Below, piece after piece: positions 24,582-33,088 of a DNA stretch of 64,000 bases. The stretch spans positions 1 through 64,000 of the forward strand of contig NZ_FNPZ01000007.1 of the NCBI RefSeq assembly GCF_900107435.1, written 5' to 3'. Under the pieces are notes generated by a model, which was not told the DNA's origin, did no database searches, and was given only the letters and a program-made list of their open reading frames with translations. The DNA comes from Herbiconiux ginsengi. GTDB lineage: Bacteria > Actinomycetota > Actinomycetes > Actinomycetales > Microbacteriaceae. The position numbers were made by a program, and so were the translations under genes. Position 1 is the stretch's first letter, and the number at the start of each line of letters is the position of its first letter.

Positions 24582-27245
24582 TCAGCGCCGCTTCGTCACG
24601 ATGAGGTGCGCCACCAGCGCCGTCCAGCCGGTCTGATGAGAGGCGCCGAGGCCTTGCCCGGTGTCGCCGTGGTAGAACTCGTAGAAGGTGATGTTGTCGC
24701 GCCAGCGCGGGTCGGTCGAGAGCAGCGGATAGCGCGCATCGGCCGGCCGCGGCGCCTCCGGGCCGCCCACGAAGAGCGAGATCAGGCGCCCGGAGAGGTC
24801 GTCGGCCACCTCGCCGAGCGTGTGCTGCACGCCCGACCCGGCCGGATACTCCACCCGGTGCGTCTCACCGAGGTTCGCGTTGTAGCCGCGCAGCGACTCG
24901 ATGATCAGCACGTTGAGCGGAAACCACACCGGCCCACGCCAGTTCGAATTGCCGCCGAAGAGTGCGGATGTCGACTCCCCCGGTTCGTAGTCCACCACCG
25001 CCTCGACGCCGTCGACCTCCACCCGGAACGGATGATCGCGGTGCCAGGCCGAGATGCTCCGCACCCCGAACGGCGAGAGCATCCGCTCGGTGGAGAGCAC
25101 GCCGGTCAGGATCTGCGTGAGGCGCTCCGGATCGACCAGCGCCATCAGACTCGACACCCGCTCGCCGCCCTGCCCGTCGGGGTCGACCCGGATGTGCACG
25201 TGCTTGCGGTAGGCCGGGTTGCGGTTGAGGAACGCCTGTCCGCGCTCGACGAACTCCTGCAGCCGCCCCATCTGGCCGCGGTCGAAGACCAGGGCGGCCG
25301 TCACCGGCACGAGCCCCACGAGCGAGCGCACCTTCATCGGCACCTCCCGGCCGTCGGCCAGGTGCAGCAGGTCGTAGTAGAACGCGTCGTCCTCGTCCCA
25401 GAGACCGGCGTCGTTGGCGGAGGCGGCGATCACGAGGAAGTGCTCGAAGAACTTCGTCGCCACGTCTTCGTAGGCGCGGTCGTGCATGGTGAGCAGGAGC
25501 GCCATGTCGAGCAGGTGCAGCGCGTAGGTCGCCATCCAGGCGGTGGAGTCGGCCTGCTCGAGCACACCCACCTCGGGCGGCAGGGTGGAGCGGTCGAGCG
25601 GCGCGATGTTGTCGAGGCCCATGAAGCCGCCCTCGAAGAGGTTGTTGTCGCCGTGGTCTTTGTTGTTCGTCCACCAGGTGAAGTTCATCAGCAGCTTGTG
25701 GAAGATGCGGCCGAGGAAGTGGTAGTCGCGGCCCCCGTCGATCTCGAAGACGCGCAACGCCGCCCAGGCCTCGATCGGCGGGTTGACGTCGCCGAAGTCC
25801 CACTCGTAGGCCGGCAGCTGGCCGTTCGGATGCATGTACCACTCGCGCAGGATGAGGATCAGCTGCGCCTTCGCGTACTCCGGATCGATGTGCGCCAGGG
25901 TCACGCAGTGGAAGGCGAGGTCCCAGGCCGCGAACCACGGGTACTCCCAGGGGTCGGGCATGAGGATGACGTCGTGGCTGGAGAGGTGCCGCCAGTCGCC
26001 GTTGCGCACGGCCTGCCGGCCCGGCGGGGGCGGCGGTGCGGTGGGGTCGCCGGCGAGCCAGCGCCGCACGTCGAAGTGGAAGAACTGCTTCGACCAGAGC
26101 AGCCCGGCGAAGGCCTGCCGCGCCACCCGCCGCTCTTCCGGAGCGCTGGTGGCCGGGATGACCTCGGCGTAGAACTCGTCGGCCTCCGCCTCGCGGGCGG
26201 CGAGCACCTCGTCGAAGTCGGCGAACGCGGTCGCCGCGGGAGGCGCATCCTGAGCTCTGGACAGGCGCAACCGGAGCTCGCGCCGGCCCCCGGCCGGAAC
26301 GGTGAGCGTCTCGTGGAAGGCGGCCTTCGTGCCGCGCAGCTCCGGGTTCACGGTCGCCGCCCCCGCGACCACGTGATCGTTGATGCCGTCTTTCGGGTAC
26401 GGCGTGGTGTTCGGCTCGCCGAAGAGCAACTCGCGGTTGGTCTCGTTCTCGCAGAACAGGGCTTCGACTCCCGGAGCTGAGCTGCGGTCGATGCGCAGCA
26501 CCAGGTCGTCGCCGTCGGGGCGGGCGGCGAGCAGGGTGTCGACACCGTCGCCTCCGCCGCTGCGGTCTCCGGATGCGCGGATCACGGGCTTGGCGGGCGG
26601 CTCGAGATCCCAGTCCCACACGTTCCGGAACCACAGACTCGGCAGCACGTGGATGCTCGCGGTCTCGGGCCCGGCGTTCTCCACCGTGACGCGCATGAGC
26701 AGGTCGTGCGGGCCGGCCTTCGCGTAGTCGACCGTCACCACCCAGTACCGGCCGTCGTCGAAGACACCGGTGTCGACGAGTTCGAACTCCGTCTCCTCCT
26801 TCGAGCGGCCGGCGTTGGCCTCGATCAGCTGCTCATAGGGGAAGGCGGCCTGCGGGTAGTGGTAGCGCCAGCGCTGCCAGGAGTGCGAAGGGGTGGCGTC
26901 GAGGTACCACCAGTACTCCTTGACGTCTTCGCCATGGTTGCCCTCGGGGCCGGAGAGGCCGAACATCCGCTCCTTGAGGATCGGATCGACGCCGTTCCAC
27001 AGCGCGAGGCCGAGGCACCAGCTCTGCTGGTCGTCGCTGAAGCCGGCCATGCCGTCCTCGTTCCAGCGATAGGTGCGGGACCGGGCGTGGTCGTGCGGGA
27101 AGAAGCGCCAGGCGTCGCCGTCGGCGCTGTAGTCCTCGCGGACGGTTCCCCAGGCGCGCTCGGCCAGGTAGGGGCCCCAGTCGCGCCAGCCGCCGGCCTC
27201 CGCGTCGGCGATCCGCCGTCGTTCGGCACCGGAGGATGGGGTCAT
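24582..27245 (-). CDS. GH63-type (MGH1-like) glucosidase
   Basis: An 887-residue cytoplasmic glycoside hydrolase with no signal peptide. The N-terminal beta-sandwich part (about 1-330) includes WGPYLAERAWGTVREDYS and SWCLGLALWNG, and the C-terminal (alpha/alpha)6 barrel (about 350-880) shows WPWEYPWFAAWDLAFH-like and YEWDFGDVNPP segments, where the catalytic acid Asp/Glu of the mannosylglycerate/glucosylglycerate hydrolase branch lies, and GPVWFPLN near the end. Large actinobacterial proteins like this are annotated as glucosidases; the natural substrate could be a glucosylglycerate-type solute or oligosaccharide. A TAGGAT box six bases before the ATG indicates leaderless expression. Confidence 0.88.
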   Translation of the reverse strand: MTPSSGAERRRIADAEAGGWRDWGPYLAERAWGTVREDYSADGDAWRFFPHDHARSRTYRWNEDGMAGFSDDQQSWCLGLALWNGVDPILKERMFGLSGPEGNHGEDVKEYWWYLDATPSHSWQRWRYHYPQAAFPYEQLIEANAGRSKEETEFELVDTGVFDDGRYWVVTVDYAKAGPHDLLMRVTVENAGPETASIHVLPSLWFRNVWDWDLEPPAKPVIRASGDRSGGGDGVDTLLAARPDGDDLVLRIDRSSAPGVEALFCENETNRELLFGEPNTTPYPKDGINDHVVAGAATVNPELRGTKAAFHETLTVPAGGRRELRLRLSRAQDAPPAATAFADFDEVLAAREAEADEFYAEVIPATSAPEERRVARQAFAGLLWSKQFFHFDVRRWLAGDPTAPPPPPGRQAVRNGDWRHLSSHDVILMPDPWEYPWFAAWDLAFHCVTLAHIDPEYAKAQLILILREWYMHPNGQLPAYEWDFGDVNPPIEAWAALRVFEIDGGRDYHFLGRIFHKLLMNFTWWTNNKDHGDNNLFEGGFMGLDNIAPLDRSTLPPEVGVLEQADSTAWMATYALHLLDMALLLTMHDRAYEDVATKFFEHFLVIAASANDAGLWDEDDAFYYDLLHLADGREVPMKVRSLVGLVPVTAALVFDRGQMGRLQEFVERGQAFLNRNPAYRKHVHIRVDPDGQGGERVSSLMALVDPERLTQILTGVLSTERMLSPFGVRSISAWHRDHPFRVEVDGVEAVVDYEPGESTSALFGGNSNWRGPVWFPLNVLIIESLRGYNANLGETHRVEYPAGSGVQHTLGEVADDLSGRLISLFVGGPEAPRPADARYPLLSTDPRWRDNITFYEFYHGDTGQGLGASHQTGWTALVAHLIVTKRR

Positions 27246-27251
27246 GCTGCG

Positions 27252-27257
27252 ATCCTA
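27252..27257 (-). promoter_or_regulatory. TAGGAT -10 box built on the sufU stop codon
   Basis: TAGGAT on the minus strand starts with the TAG stop of the SufU gene and is followed by six bases and the ATG of the GH63 gene, so that gene can be transcribed separately as a leaderless message. Confidence 0.5.
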
Positions 27258-27695
27258 TGGTCGCAATGCGTCCTCGAACGCCACCCAGGGCAGCATGGCG
27301 CACTTGATGCGCGTGATGTAGCGCGAGACGCCGCCCAGGGCCACGGCGTCGCCGAGCAGGTCCTCGTCGCCCTCGATCGCGCCCTTCGACTGCATCAGCT
27401 CGCGGAACGCGCCGATCCGGGCGCTCACCTCGTCGTCGCTGAGGTCGTGCACCAGGTCGCTGAGGAGCGACGCCGACGCGGTCGAAATCGAGCAGCCCTG
27501 CCCTTCCCAGCTGATCGAGGCGACCGATCCGTCGGCCCCGCGGTGCACCTGCAGCGTCACCTCGTCACCGCAGGTGGGGTTGATCTGGTGCGAGGAGCCG
27601 TCGGCGGCGGCCTGCAACCCGAAGCCGTGCTTCTGCTTCGAGTGGTCGAGGATGACCGCCTGGTACATGCTCTGCAGTTCGCTGGAGACCATCAC
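27255..27695 (-). CDS. sufU: SUF system Fe-S assembly protein SufU
   Basis: A 146-residue NifU-N-fold protein that accepts persulfide sulfur from SufS with the help of a bound zinc ion. The three Cys ligands are in place: NPTCGDE (about 42), GQGCSIS (about 67) and RIKCAMLPW (about 131), together with the Asp of the first motif. The insert between the second and third Cys that marks SufU (vs IscU) is present. Its ATG overlaps the stop of SufS (ATGA), so the two are co-translated, the standard Gram-positive arrangement. SufB/C/D are not in the window. Confidence 0.94.
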   Translation of the reverse strand: MMVSSELQSMYQAVILDHSKQKHGFGLQAAADGSSHQINPTCGDEVTLQVHRGADGSVASISWEGQGCSISTASASLLSDLVHDLSDDEVSARIGAFRELMQSKGAIEGDEDLLGDAVALGGVSRYITRIKCAMLPWVAFEDALRP

Positions 27696-29005
27696 GCCAC
27701 CCCGAAGAATCCGCGGGAGTCGGCCACGGCGGCGATCGCCGCGTCGACCTCGGCCGCCGTGTTGTAGAGGTAGGTGCTCGCCCGTGTGGTGGAGGTGACG
27801 CCGTAGCGTCGGTGCACCGGCTGCGCGCAGTGGTGGCCCACCCGCACGGCGATCCCGCGGTCGTCGAGGAACTGGCCGACATCGTGCGAGTGGATGCCGT
27901 CGACCACGAAGCTGGCGAGCCCCACCCGTTCGACGCCGTCACCGGGCGCCGGACCCAGCACCCTGACTCCAGGAACGGCGCTGAGGCCCTCGTAGAGGCG
28001 GTGGCCGAGCTCGGCCTCCCAGCCGGCGATCCGGTCCATGCCGATCCCACCGAGATAGTCGACGGCGGCGGCGAGGGCGATCGCCTGCGAGACCCGCTGG
28101 GTGCCGGCCTCGAAGCGCATCGGCGCGGGCAGGAACTCCGACTCGGTGAGCCCGACGGTCGTGATCATCGACCCGCCGGTGAGGAAGGGCGGCAGCGCGT
28201 TCAGCAGCTCCGAGCGCCCGTAGAGCACGCCGACCCCGGTGGGCGCGAGCATCTTGTGCCCCGAGAACACGGCGAAGTCGACGTCCAGGGCGGCGAGGTC
28301 GAGCGGCAGGTGCGGCGCCGACTGGCAGGCGTCGAGCACGACGAGCGCGCCCACCTCGTGGGCGAGCGCGACGAGCACGGCCACGGGGTTGACGGCGCCG
28401 AGCACATTCGAGACGTGGGCGAAGGCCACGACGCGCGTGCGCGGGTTGATGATCTCGGCGGCCTGGTCGAGCCGGAGGCGCCCCTCGTCGTCGAGACCGA
28501 TGTGCCGGAGCGTGGCCCCGGTGCGGAAGGCCAACTCCTGCCACGGGACGAGGTTGGCGTGGTGCTCCAGCTCGGTCACCACGATCTCGTCGCCCGCGCC
28601 CAGCCGGAAGCGTTCGGCAGCCGCGCCTCCACGCCCGAGCGAGGCGTTCGACATCCCGTAGGCGACGAGGTTGATTCCCTCGGTGGCGTTCGACGTCCAG
28701 ACGATCTCGTCGTCGGCCACGCCCACGAAGCGGGCGACGGCGGAGCGGGCGTCTTCGAAGAGTTCGGTGGCCTCCCCGGCGAGGGTGTGCGCGCCGCGGT
28801 GCACGGCCGCGTTGTTGAACTCGTAGTAGGAGCGCTCGACGTCGATGACGCGCTGCGGTTTCTGCGAGGTGGCGCCCGAGTCGAGATAGACCAGCGGATG
28901 CCCGTTCACCGTGCGCGAGAGGATCGGGAAGTCGGCGCGGATGCGTTCCACGTCGGCCTCGCCCAGGGTCGCGGTGGTGGTCGGGTGGTTCAGATCGATC
29001 GTCAC
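27692..29005 (-). CDS. sufS: Cysteine desulfurase SufS
   Basis: A 437-residue PLP enzyme, group II cysteine desulfurase, which takes sulfur from cysteine for Fe-S cluster building. Motifs: YLDSGATSQKP near the N-terminus, the ELEHHANLVPW block with the PLP-stacking His, DACQSAPH, the PLP Lys in FSGHKMLAPTGVG, and the catalytic Cys in RVGHHCAQP near 385 (family spacing). GTG at 29005 was chosen because GAGG lies five bases upstream and the conserved domain starts soon after; the in-frame ATG at 29065 would add a low-complexity extension. SufU follows with a four-base overlap. Confidence 0.93.
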   Translation of the reverse strand: MTIDLNHPTTTATLGEADVERIRADFPILSRTVNGHPLVYLDSGATSQKPQRVIDVERSYYEFNNAAVHRGAHTLAGEATELFEDARSAVARFVGVADDEIVWTSNATEGINLVAYGMSNASLGRGGAAAERFRLGAGDEIVVTELEHHANLVPWQELAFRTGATLRHIGLDDEGRLRLDQAAEIINPRTRVVAFAHVSNVLGAVNPVAVLVALAHEVGALVVLDACQSAPHLPLDLAALDVDFAVFSGHKMLAPTGVGVLYGRSELLNALPPFLTGGSMITTVGLTESEFLPAPMRFEAGTQRVSQAIALAAAVDYLGGIGMDRIAGWEAELGHRLYEGLSAVPGVRVLGPAPGDGVERVGLASFVVDGIHSHDVGQFLDDRGIAVRVGHHCAQPVHRRYGVTSTTRASTYLYNTAAEVDAAIAAVADSRGFFGVA

Positions 29006-29140
29006 AAGAGCCTCGGTACCTGGGGAGTCGTCGGGTAGGCCGGCCGCCGAAGCGGGCGCAGCCACACCTCTATTGCACCATCTATAAGAGCGGCGTGGGC
29101 GGGATCATTCCGAAAAGACAGGGAGCCGACATCCGGAGAC

Positions 29141-29668
29141 CTAGAGCAGGCCCGCCCGATCGGGCACCTGCAGGTGCAGTTCACGCAGCCAGCCGGCCGG
29201 ATCGGGCCACGCCCGGCCCGTGGGCAGGGCGCCGAGCATCCGCTGCACCGCGGCCGTCGCGGCCTCGACCGGCAGCACCCGGCTCGGCGCGATGGCGGCG
29301 AGCACGCCAAGCCACCACTGGCTCTCTGCCTCGTCGATGCCTTCGGGGTCGAGCACCAGGTAGTAGTCGGGCAGCACCGATTCACCGGCCGCGAAGGCGG
29401 TGAGGGCGGACTCGGTCTCGACCCGCAGCAGGGAGAGCGTCGACGGGTCATCGTAGAAGCCGCGCCAGGCGGCGGCCACGGCGGCCAACGGATCGAGGTC
29501 GTGCACGAGGAACGGACGGCTCGCCGCGCCGAGCACCTCGCGGAGCGTCGGAGCGCCCTGCTCGGTGAGCCGCAGCGCCTGCACATTCGGTAGTCGCCCG
29601 AGTTCGCGCAGGATCACATCCGTGACGCTGCCGACCACGACCACGACGGTGCTTCCCGGAGAGCGCAT
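29141..29668 (-). CDS. Hypothetical protein, conserved-looking
   Basis: A 175-residue soluble protein without signal peptide or membrane segments. It begins with a hydrophobic strand (TVVVVVGSVTDVI) and alternates strands and helices; Trp and acidic residues cluster in the second half (EAESQWWLG). I do not recognise a family. A TAGGCT -10 box lies six bases before the ATG, directly beside the long inverted repeat at 29683-29761. It is upstream of, and same strand as, the sufSU operon (136-base gap). Confidence 0.65.
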   Translation of the reverse strand: MRSPGSTVVVVVGSVTDVILRELGRLPNVQALRLTEQGAPTLREVLGAASRPFLVHDLDPLAAVAAAWRGFYDDPSTLSLLRVETESALTAFAAGESVLPDYYLVLDPEGIDEAESQWWLGVLAAIAPSRVLPVEAATAAVQRMLGALPTGRAWPDPAGWLRELHLQVPDRAGLL

Positions 29669-29674
29669 GCCTTC

Positions 29675-29680
29675 AGCCTA
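29675..29680 (-). promoter_or_regulatory. TAGGCT -10 box, likely leaderless promoter
   Basis: TAGGCT on the minus strand is followed by six bases and the ATG of the hypothetical gene. The corresponding -35 position would fall inside the left arm of the adjacent inverted repeat. Confidence 0.45.
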
Positions 29681-29682
29681 GA

Positions 29683-29761
29683 ACGGTTCAGTTCTGCAAA
29701 CGTGGCGCGCATCGAGCCGCAGAGAGCGTCGGTCGCCACGACGTTTGCAGAACTGAACGGT
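29683..29761. repeat. Long intergenic inverted repeat (hairpin) 1
   Basis: Positions 29686-29703 and 29741-29758 are perfect 18-base reverse complements (arm GTTCAGTTCTGCAAACGT), with two further outer pairs after one mismatch and an inner CGTGGCG/CGCCACG pairing. The 37-base spacer is GC-rich. It lies between the end of the tandem CMD gene and the start of the hypothetical gene, both minus strand. It may act as a terminator of the former. Confidence 0.8.
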
Positions 29762-29772
29762 CAGCGCACCCC

Positions 29773-30555
29773 TCAGGGCGCCGCCGAATCTCCCGCGCCC
29801 GCCGAGAGCGCAGCGGCCTCCTCGAGCAGGATGGGCGCAGCGGTGGTCACCGCGTGGATGCCGAGAGTCGAGGCGATCTCCATCACCTCGAGGATCTCCT
29901 GCGCCGTCGCCCCGTAGCCGATCGCGTTCTCGATGTGCAGCTTCAGGCCCTTCACGTAGAGGTGGGTGGCCGCCGTGTCGAAGGCGATGTAGATGAGCTC
30001 CTTCACCTTCGGCTCGAGGGTTCCGGTGCGCCAGGGCACCGAGGAGAAGTCGGTGTACGCCGCGAAGAGCTCGGGGTCGAGTTCGAGCATCTCGTCCCAG
30101 AAGGCGTGCCAGTAGCCGCGGGTGCGGGTGAAGTCGGCCTTGACCTCTTCCTGGTAGTCGCTGAGCTCGGCGGGGCCGGTGCGCATCCCCTTCTCCTCCA
30201 GCACCTGCACGAGAATGGGCACGCCGATGTTCATCGCGTGGATGCCGAGAGTGGCGGTGCATTCCAGCACCTCCATGATCTCCTGCTTCGTCGCCCCGGC
30301 CGCGAGAGCCGCCTTGATGTGCTGGCGGATGCCGGGCACGTAGAGATGCGTCGCGGCCGCGTCGACCGCGATGTACATGAACTCCTTGGTCTTGGTGTCG
30401 AGGTGATTCTTGCGCCACGGCACCGCCGAGAACTCGAGATACGACTTGAGGAATCCGGGATCGAGCTGGAGGATCGCCTCCCACGAATCACCCCAGGTGC
30501 CGCGCACCTCGATGAACTCCTTCTTCAACTGCTCTTGCTCAGCACTGAGTGCCAT
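29773..30555 (-). CDS. Tandem carboxymuconolactone decarboxylase-domain (AhpD-like fold) protein
   Basis: A 260-residue protein made of two CMD-like repeats (about 10-125 and 135-250) that align to each other: EFMYIAVDAAATHLYVPGIRQH versus ELIYIAFDTAATHLYVKGLKLH, each followed by AxGAT-x2-EI-x-EV-x-E and a TLGIHA block. Both lack the CxxC pair of alkylhydroperoxidase D, having Thr-His-Leu-Tyr instead, so disulfide chemistry is unlikely; decarboxylase or hydrolase/isomerase roles fit better. A GAAGGAG site precedes the ATG. It lies downstream of the GntR gene and is probably the last member of the GntR-controlled catabolic operon. Confidence 0.85.
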   Translation of the reverse strand: MALSAEQEQLKKEFIEVRGTWGDSWEAILQLDPGFLKSYLEFSAVPWRKNHLDTKTKEFMYIAVDAAATHLYVPGIRQHIKAALAAGATKQEIMEVLECTATLGIHAMNIGVPILVQVLEEKGMRTGPAELSDYQEEVKADFTRTRGYWHAFWDEMLELDPELFAAYTDFSSVPWRTGTLEPKVKELIYIAFDTAATHLYVKGLKLHIENAIGYGATAQEILEVMEIASTLGIHAVTTAAPILLEEAAALSAGAGDSAAP

Positions 30556-30614
30556 GGTCTTCTCCTTCGAATGATCTGTGACAGACAGGGGAAGACCGTA
30601 CGACCGTGCGGCAG

Positions 30615-31322
30615 CTACTCCGCTTCCGATTCACGCAGACTGTGCAGGGCGGTGACGGATGCCTTCCGCACGTGCTCCGCACACAGCCGGGACGCCTTCT
30701 CGGCATCCCTGTCGGCGATCGCGGCGACCACGGCGCGGAGCTCCCGCACCACCTCGAGCGAACGGCCGGCCTCCGACAGCGAGGTCGCCCGCAGCACCTG
30801 CACGCGCGCCTGAATGCCCTCCAGCAGTTGCTGCAGCGCCGCACTCCGCGCTCCCGCGATCAGGACGGTGTAGAACTTGTCCTTCGCGGCGAGGATCTCG
30901 CGGATGTCGTGCGAGTTGTCAGAGACCACGGCGAGGTCGTCGATGGTGGCACGGAGCCGCTCGATCTCCTCATCCGTCGCCCGCTCCACGAACCGCTGCG
31001 TCACGAGCGACTCGAGCGACGCCCGCACCTCGTAGAGGTCGACCGCGTCGGCGAGCGAGGGCGCACTGACCATCGCACCGCGCTGCGGCACCACCGTCAC
31101 GAGCCCCTCGGAAGTCAGCTCGCGCAGGGCCTCGCGGATGGTGGTGCGCGACACGCCGAGCTGCTCGATGAGCTCCCGCTCCACCAGGCGCTGACCCGGC
31201 TTCAGCTGGAAGTCGAGGATCGCCTGCCGGAGGGCGGAGATCACCTGCTCGCGCAGCGGCGCCGACACCCGACCCATGGGCTCGGCCGTCCAGGAAGCAG
31301 CGAGGGAATTCGTGGAAACCAT
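30615..31322 (-). CDS. GntR-family (FadR/FCD-type) transcriptional regulator
   Basis: A 235-residue regulator: winged helix-turn-helix (about 20-85, with LVERELIEQLGVSRTTIREALREL) and an all-helical FCD ligand domain (about 95-225) with the D-x3-R and terminal H-x3 metal/ligand positions (YEVRASLES, AEHVRKA). Members respond to small carboxylic acids or their derivatives. It lies within the locus, 48 bases downstream of the last gene of the long catabolic operon. A GTCATAC site in that gap recurs twice in the divergent promoter at 36.5 kb, pointing to control of both operons and of itself. A shorter start at 31277 is possible. Confidence 0.92.
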   Translation of the reverse strand: MVSTNSLAASWTAEPMGRVSAPLREQVISALRQAILDFQLKPGQRLVERELIEQLGVSRTTIREALRELTSEGLVTVVPQRGAMVSAPSLADAVDLYEVRASLESLVTQRFVERATDEEIERLRATIDDLAVVSDNSHDIREILAAKDKFYTVLIAGARSAALQQLLEGIQARVQVLRATSLSEAGRSLEVVRELRAVVAAIADRDAEKASRLCAEHVRKASVTALHSLRESEAE

Positions 31323-31349
31323 GTCACCTACCGGTCTGCAATTGAACTA

Positions 31350-31360
31350 CGGTCATACGA
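31350..31360. promoter_or_regulatory. Candidate GntR operator beside its own gene
   Basis: GGTCATACGA fits the FadR-subfamily half-site pattern (GTM-N-KAC). The core GTCATAC is shared with two sites in the divergent promoter region near 36.5 kb. It lies 30 bases upstream of the GntR start. Confidence 0.5.
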
Positions 31361-31369
31361 TCTTGAATT

Positions 31370-32293
31370 CTACTGCTCGATGGCGCCTCCCTCGGCCGTT
31401 CGCACCCATTCGGCGATCCGCGTGTGATCGGCGGTGGGCTCGAGATCATCGGCGGCCTTCGCCCAGAGGCCCACGGCGTCGGCGCCGAGCACGCTCGGCC
31501 GGCCGACCTGCTCGCCGAGCTGCACGGCGATGCGCATGTCCTTGAGCATCAGTCGCAGTCCGAACCCCGAATCGAAGGTGCCGGGGAAGATGAAGTTCGG
31601 ATACTTGTTCTCGGTCGATCCACTGCGTCCACTCGAGGAGTTGAAGACCTCGAGCATGGTCGCCGGGTCGAGCCCGAAGCGTTCGCCGACCTCCATGGCC
31701 TCGGCCGTGATCCACAGGTGGGTGGCCGAGAGCAGGTTGTTCAGCGCCTTGATGGCGTGCCCGGCGCCGATCCCGCCGACCCGCACGACGCGGCCCATCG
31801 GCGCCAGCACCGCGGCCGCCTCGTCGACGTCGGCCGGCTCGCCGCCCACCATGATGGTGAGGCTGCCTTTGACCGCGCCGACGACCCCGCCGGAGACCGG
31901 CGCGTCGACCAGACGGATGCCCGTCTCCGCCAGCTGGGCGGCCAGGGCCCGCGTGCGCAGCGGCTCGGAGGAGCTCATGTCGATCACCAGCGAGTCCGGC
32001 GCGAGCAACGAGGCGATGTCGCCGACCACCGCGGCCACGATGTTCGAATCCGGCAGCATGAGGATGACGACCCCGCTGCGCGCCGCCACCTCGCGAGCCG
32101 TCTCGACGGCGCTGGCTCCGGCCGCGGCTGCCCGCGCCCGGGCATCCGGAGACAGGTCCGACGCCACGACCGTGTGACCCGCGGCCACCAGGTTGGTGAC
32201 CATCGGCACACCCATGTTGCCCAGGCCTATGAACCCGACCGTCACCGCTCCGGCCCGCTCCGTGCCGGTCTGCACCCTGCCGTCACTCGGCAT
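31370..32293 (-). CDS. 3-hydroxyisobutyrate dehydrogenase-family oxidoreductase (first copy)
   Basis: A 307-residue NAD(P)-dependent beta-hydroxyacid dehydrogenase. Rossmann motif GFIGLGNMGVPM (about 20-31), substrate-binding DAPVSGGVVGA (about 127), and the catalytic Lys in GHAIKALNNLL (about 178). Enzymes of this family oxidise 3-hydroxyisobutyrate, or reduce tartronate or succinate semialdehyde. It overlaps the CMD gene upstream by 11 bases and has its own GAAGGAG site. A paralogue is three genes upstream. Exact substrate unknown. Confidence 0.9.
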   Translation of the reverse strand: MPSDGRVQTGTERAGAVTVGFIGLGNMGVPMVTNLVAAGHTVVASDLSPDARARAAAAGASAVETAREVAARSGVVILMLPDSNIVAAVVGDIASLLAPDSLVIDMSSSEPLRTRALAAQLAETGIRLVDAPVSGGVVGAVKGSLTIMVGGEPADVDEAAAVLAPMGRVVRVGGIGAGHAIKALNNLLSATHLWITAEAMEVGERFGLDPATMLEVFNSSSGRSGSTENKYPNFIFPGTFDSGFGLRLMLKDMRIAVQLGEQVGRPSVLGADAVGLWAKAADDLEPTADHTRIAEWVRTAEGGAIEQ

Positions 32294-32684
32294 TGTGGTG
32301 CTCCTTCACGACGCGGTCGGCGATCCGGAACGACTCCAGCGCTGCCGGCACCCCGACGTAGATCGCGGTCTGCAGCAGCACCTCCTGGATCTCGCCGTCG
32401 GTCGCTCCGTTGTTCAGCGCCCCGCGCACGTGCACGGCGAGCTCGTGCGACCGGTTCAGCGCCGTCAGCATCGCGATGTTGATGAGGCTCCGGGTCTTGC
32501 GCGGCAATCCGTCGCTGGTCCACACGATGCCCCAGCAGTACTCGGTGACGAGCTCCTGGATCGGTCGCGAGAACTCGCTCGTGGCACCCAGCGACGCATC
32601 GACGTGGGCGGCCCCGAGAACCTCGCGGCGCACGTTCAAACCCTCCTCGAACGTGTCCTGATGGCTGTCGTTCCTGTCGATCAT
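32283..32684 (-). CDS. 4-carboxymuconolactone decarboxylase-like (PcaC-type) protein
   Basis: A 133-residue single-domain CMD protein with the PcaC pattern: EGLNVRREVLG at the N-terminus, ELVTEYCWGIVW, then RSLINIAMLTALNR-x3-LA-x-H and GAT-x2-EIQEVLLQTAIYVGVPAA. The characterised family member decarboxylates 4-carboxymuconolactone in the protocatechuate pathway, but no other pca genes are here, so it more likely handles a different lactone or keto acid. Its ATG overlaps the stop of the cupin gene. Confidence 0.88.
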   Translation of the reverse strand: MIDRNDSHQDTFEEGLNVRREVLGAAHVDASLGATSEFSRPIQELVTEYCWGIVWTSDGLPRKTRSLINIAMLTALNRSHELAVHVRGALNNGATDGEIQEVLLQTAIYVGVPAALESFRIADRVVKEHHNAE

Positions 32685-33088
32685 TGTTCGCTCCCCTCGG
32701 AGTCGCGGGACGGTTCGTATTCGTGGTCGGCCACCGGATGCTCCCAGCTCGTCGTGCCGAGCGAGATGGCGGTGTGCGAGAGGAAGGAGTCGGGCGCGGC
32801 GCCGTGCCAGTGCCGCTCCCCTGGCGGAACCCAGACGGTGTCGCCCGCCCGCAGCACCTCGATCGGGCCGCCCTCGCTCTGCACCAGGCCGCGGCCGGCG
32901 AGCACCTGCAGGATCTGCCCGTTCTCGTGGCTGTGCCAGTGCGTGCGCGCGCCGGGGGTGAACACGACCGTGTTGATCGTGACGCCGTCGGTCTGCGCCA
33001 TCGTGACGTAGGGGAAGGCGGTCCCGGTGAACTGCGACCCGGGCTTGCCGGCGGTGCCGGCCTGCTCCTCGGGGGTGATGTGGATCAT
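32681..33088 (-). CDS. Cupin-domain protein
   Basis: A 135-residue single cupin. Metal-binding residues appear as THWHSHENGQ (His-x-His-x3-4-Glu type) and GERHWHGA for the second His motif. Similar small cupins often sit next to CMD genes, as here, where both overlap by four bases; the pair could isomerise or decarboxylate a keto acid or lactone. It may be an enzyme or a metabolite-binding accessory protein. Overlaps on both sides show strict co-translation in the operon. Confidence 0.88.
   Translation of the reverse strand: MIHITPEEQAGTAGKPGSQFTGTAFPYVTMAQTDGVTINTVVFTPGARTHWHSHENGQILQVLAGRGLVQSEGGPIEVLRAGDTVWVPPGERHWHGAAPDSFLSHTAISLGTTSWEHPVADHEYEPSRDSEGSEQ

Noticed and set aside
24606-26480. 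624-codon plus-strand frame opposite the GH63 gene
   Set aside because: Antisense shadow; no recognisable motif, while the minus strand has an intact glucosidase.
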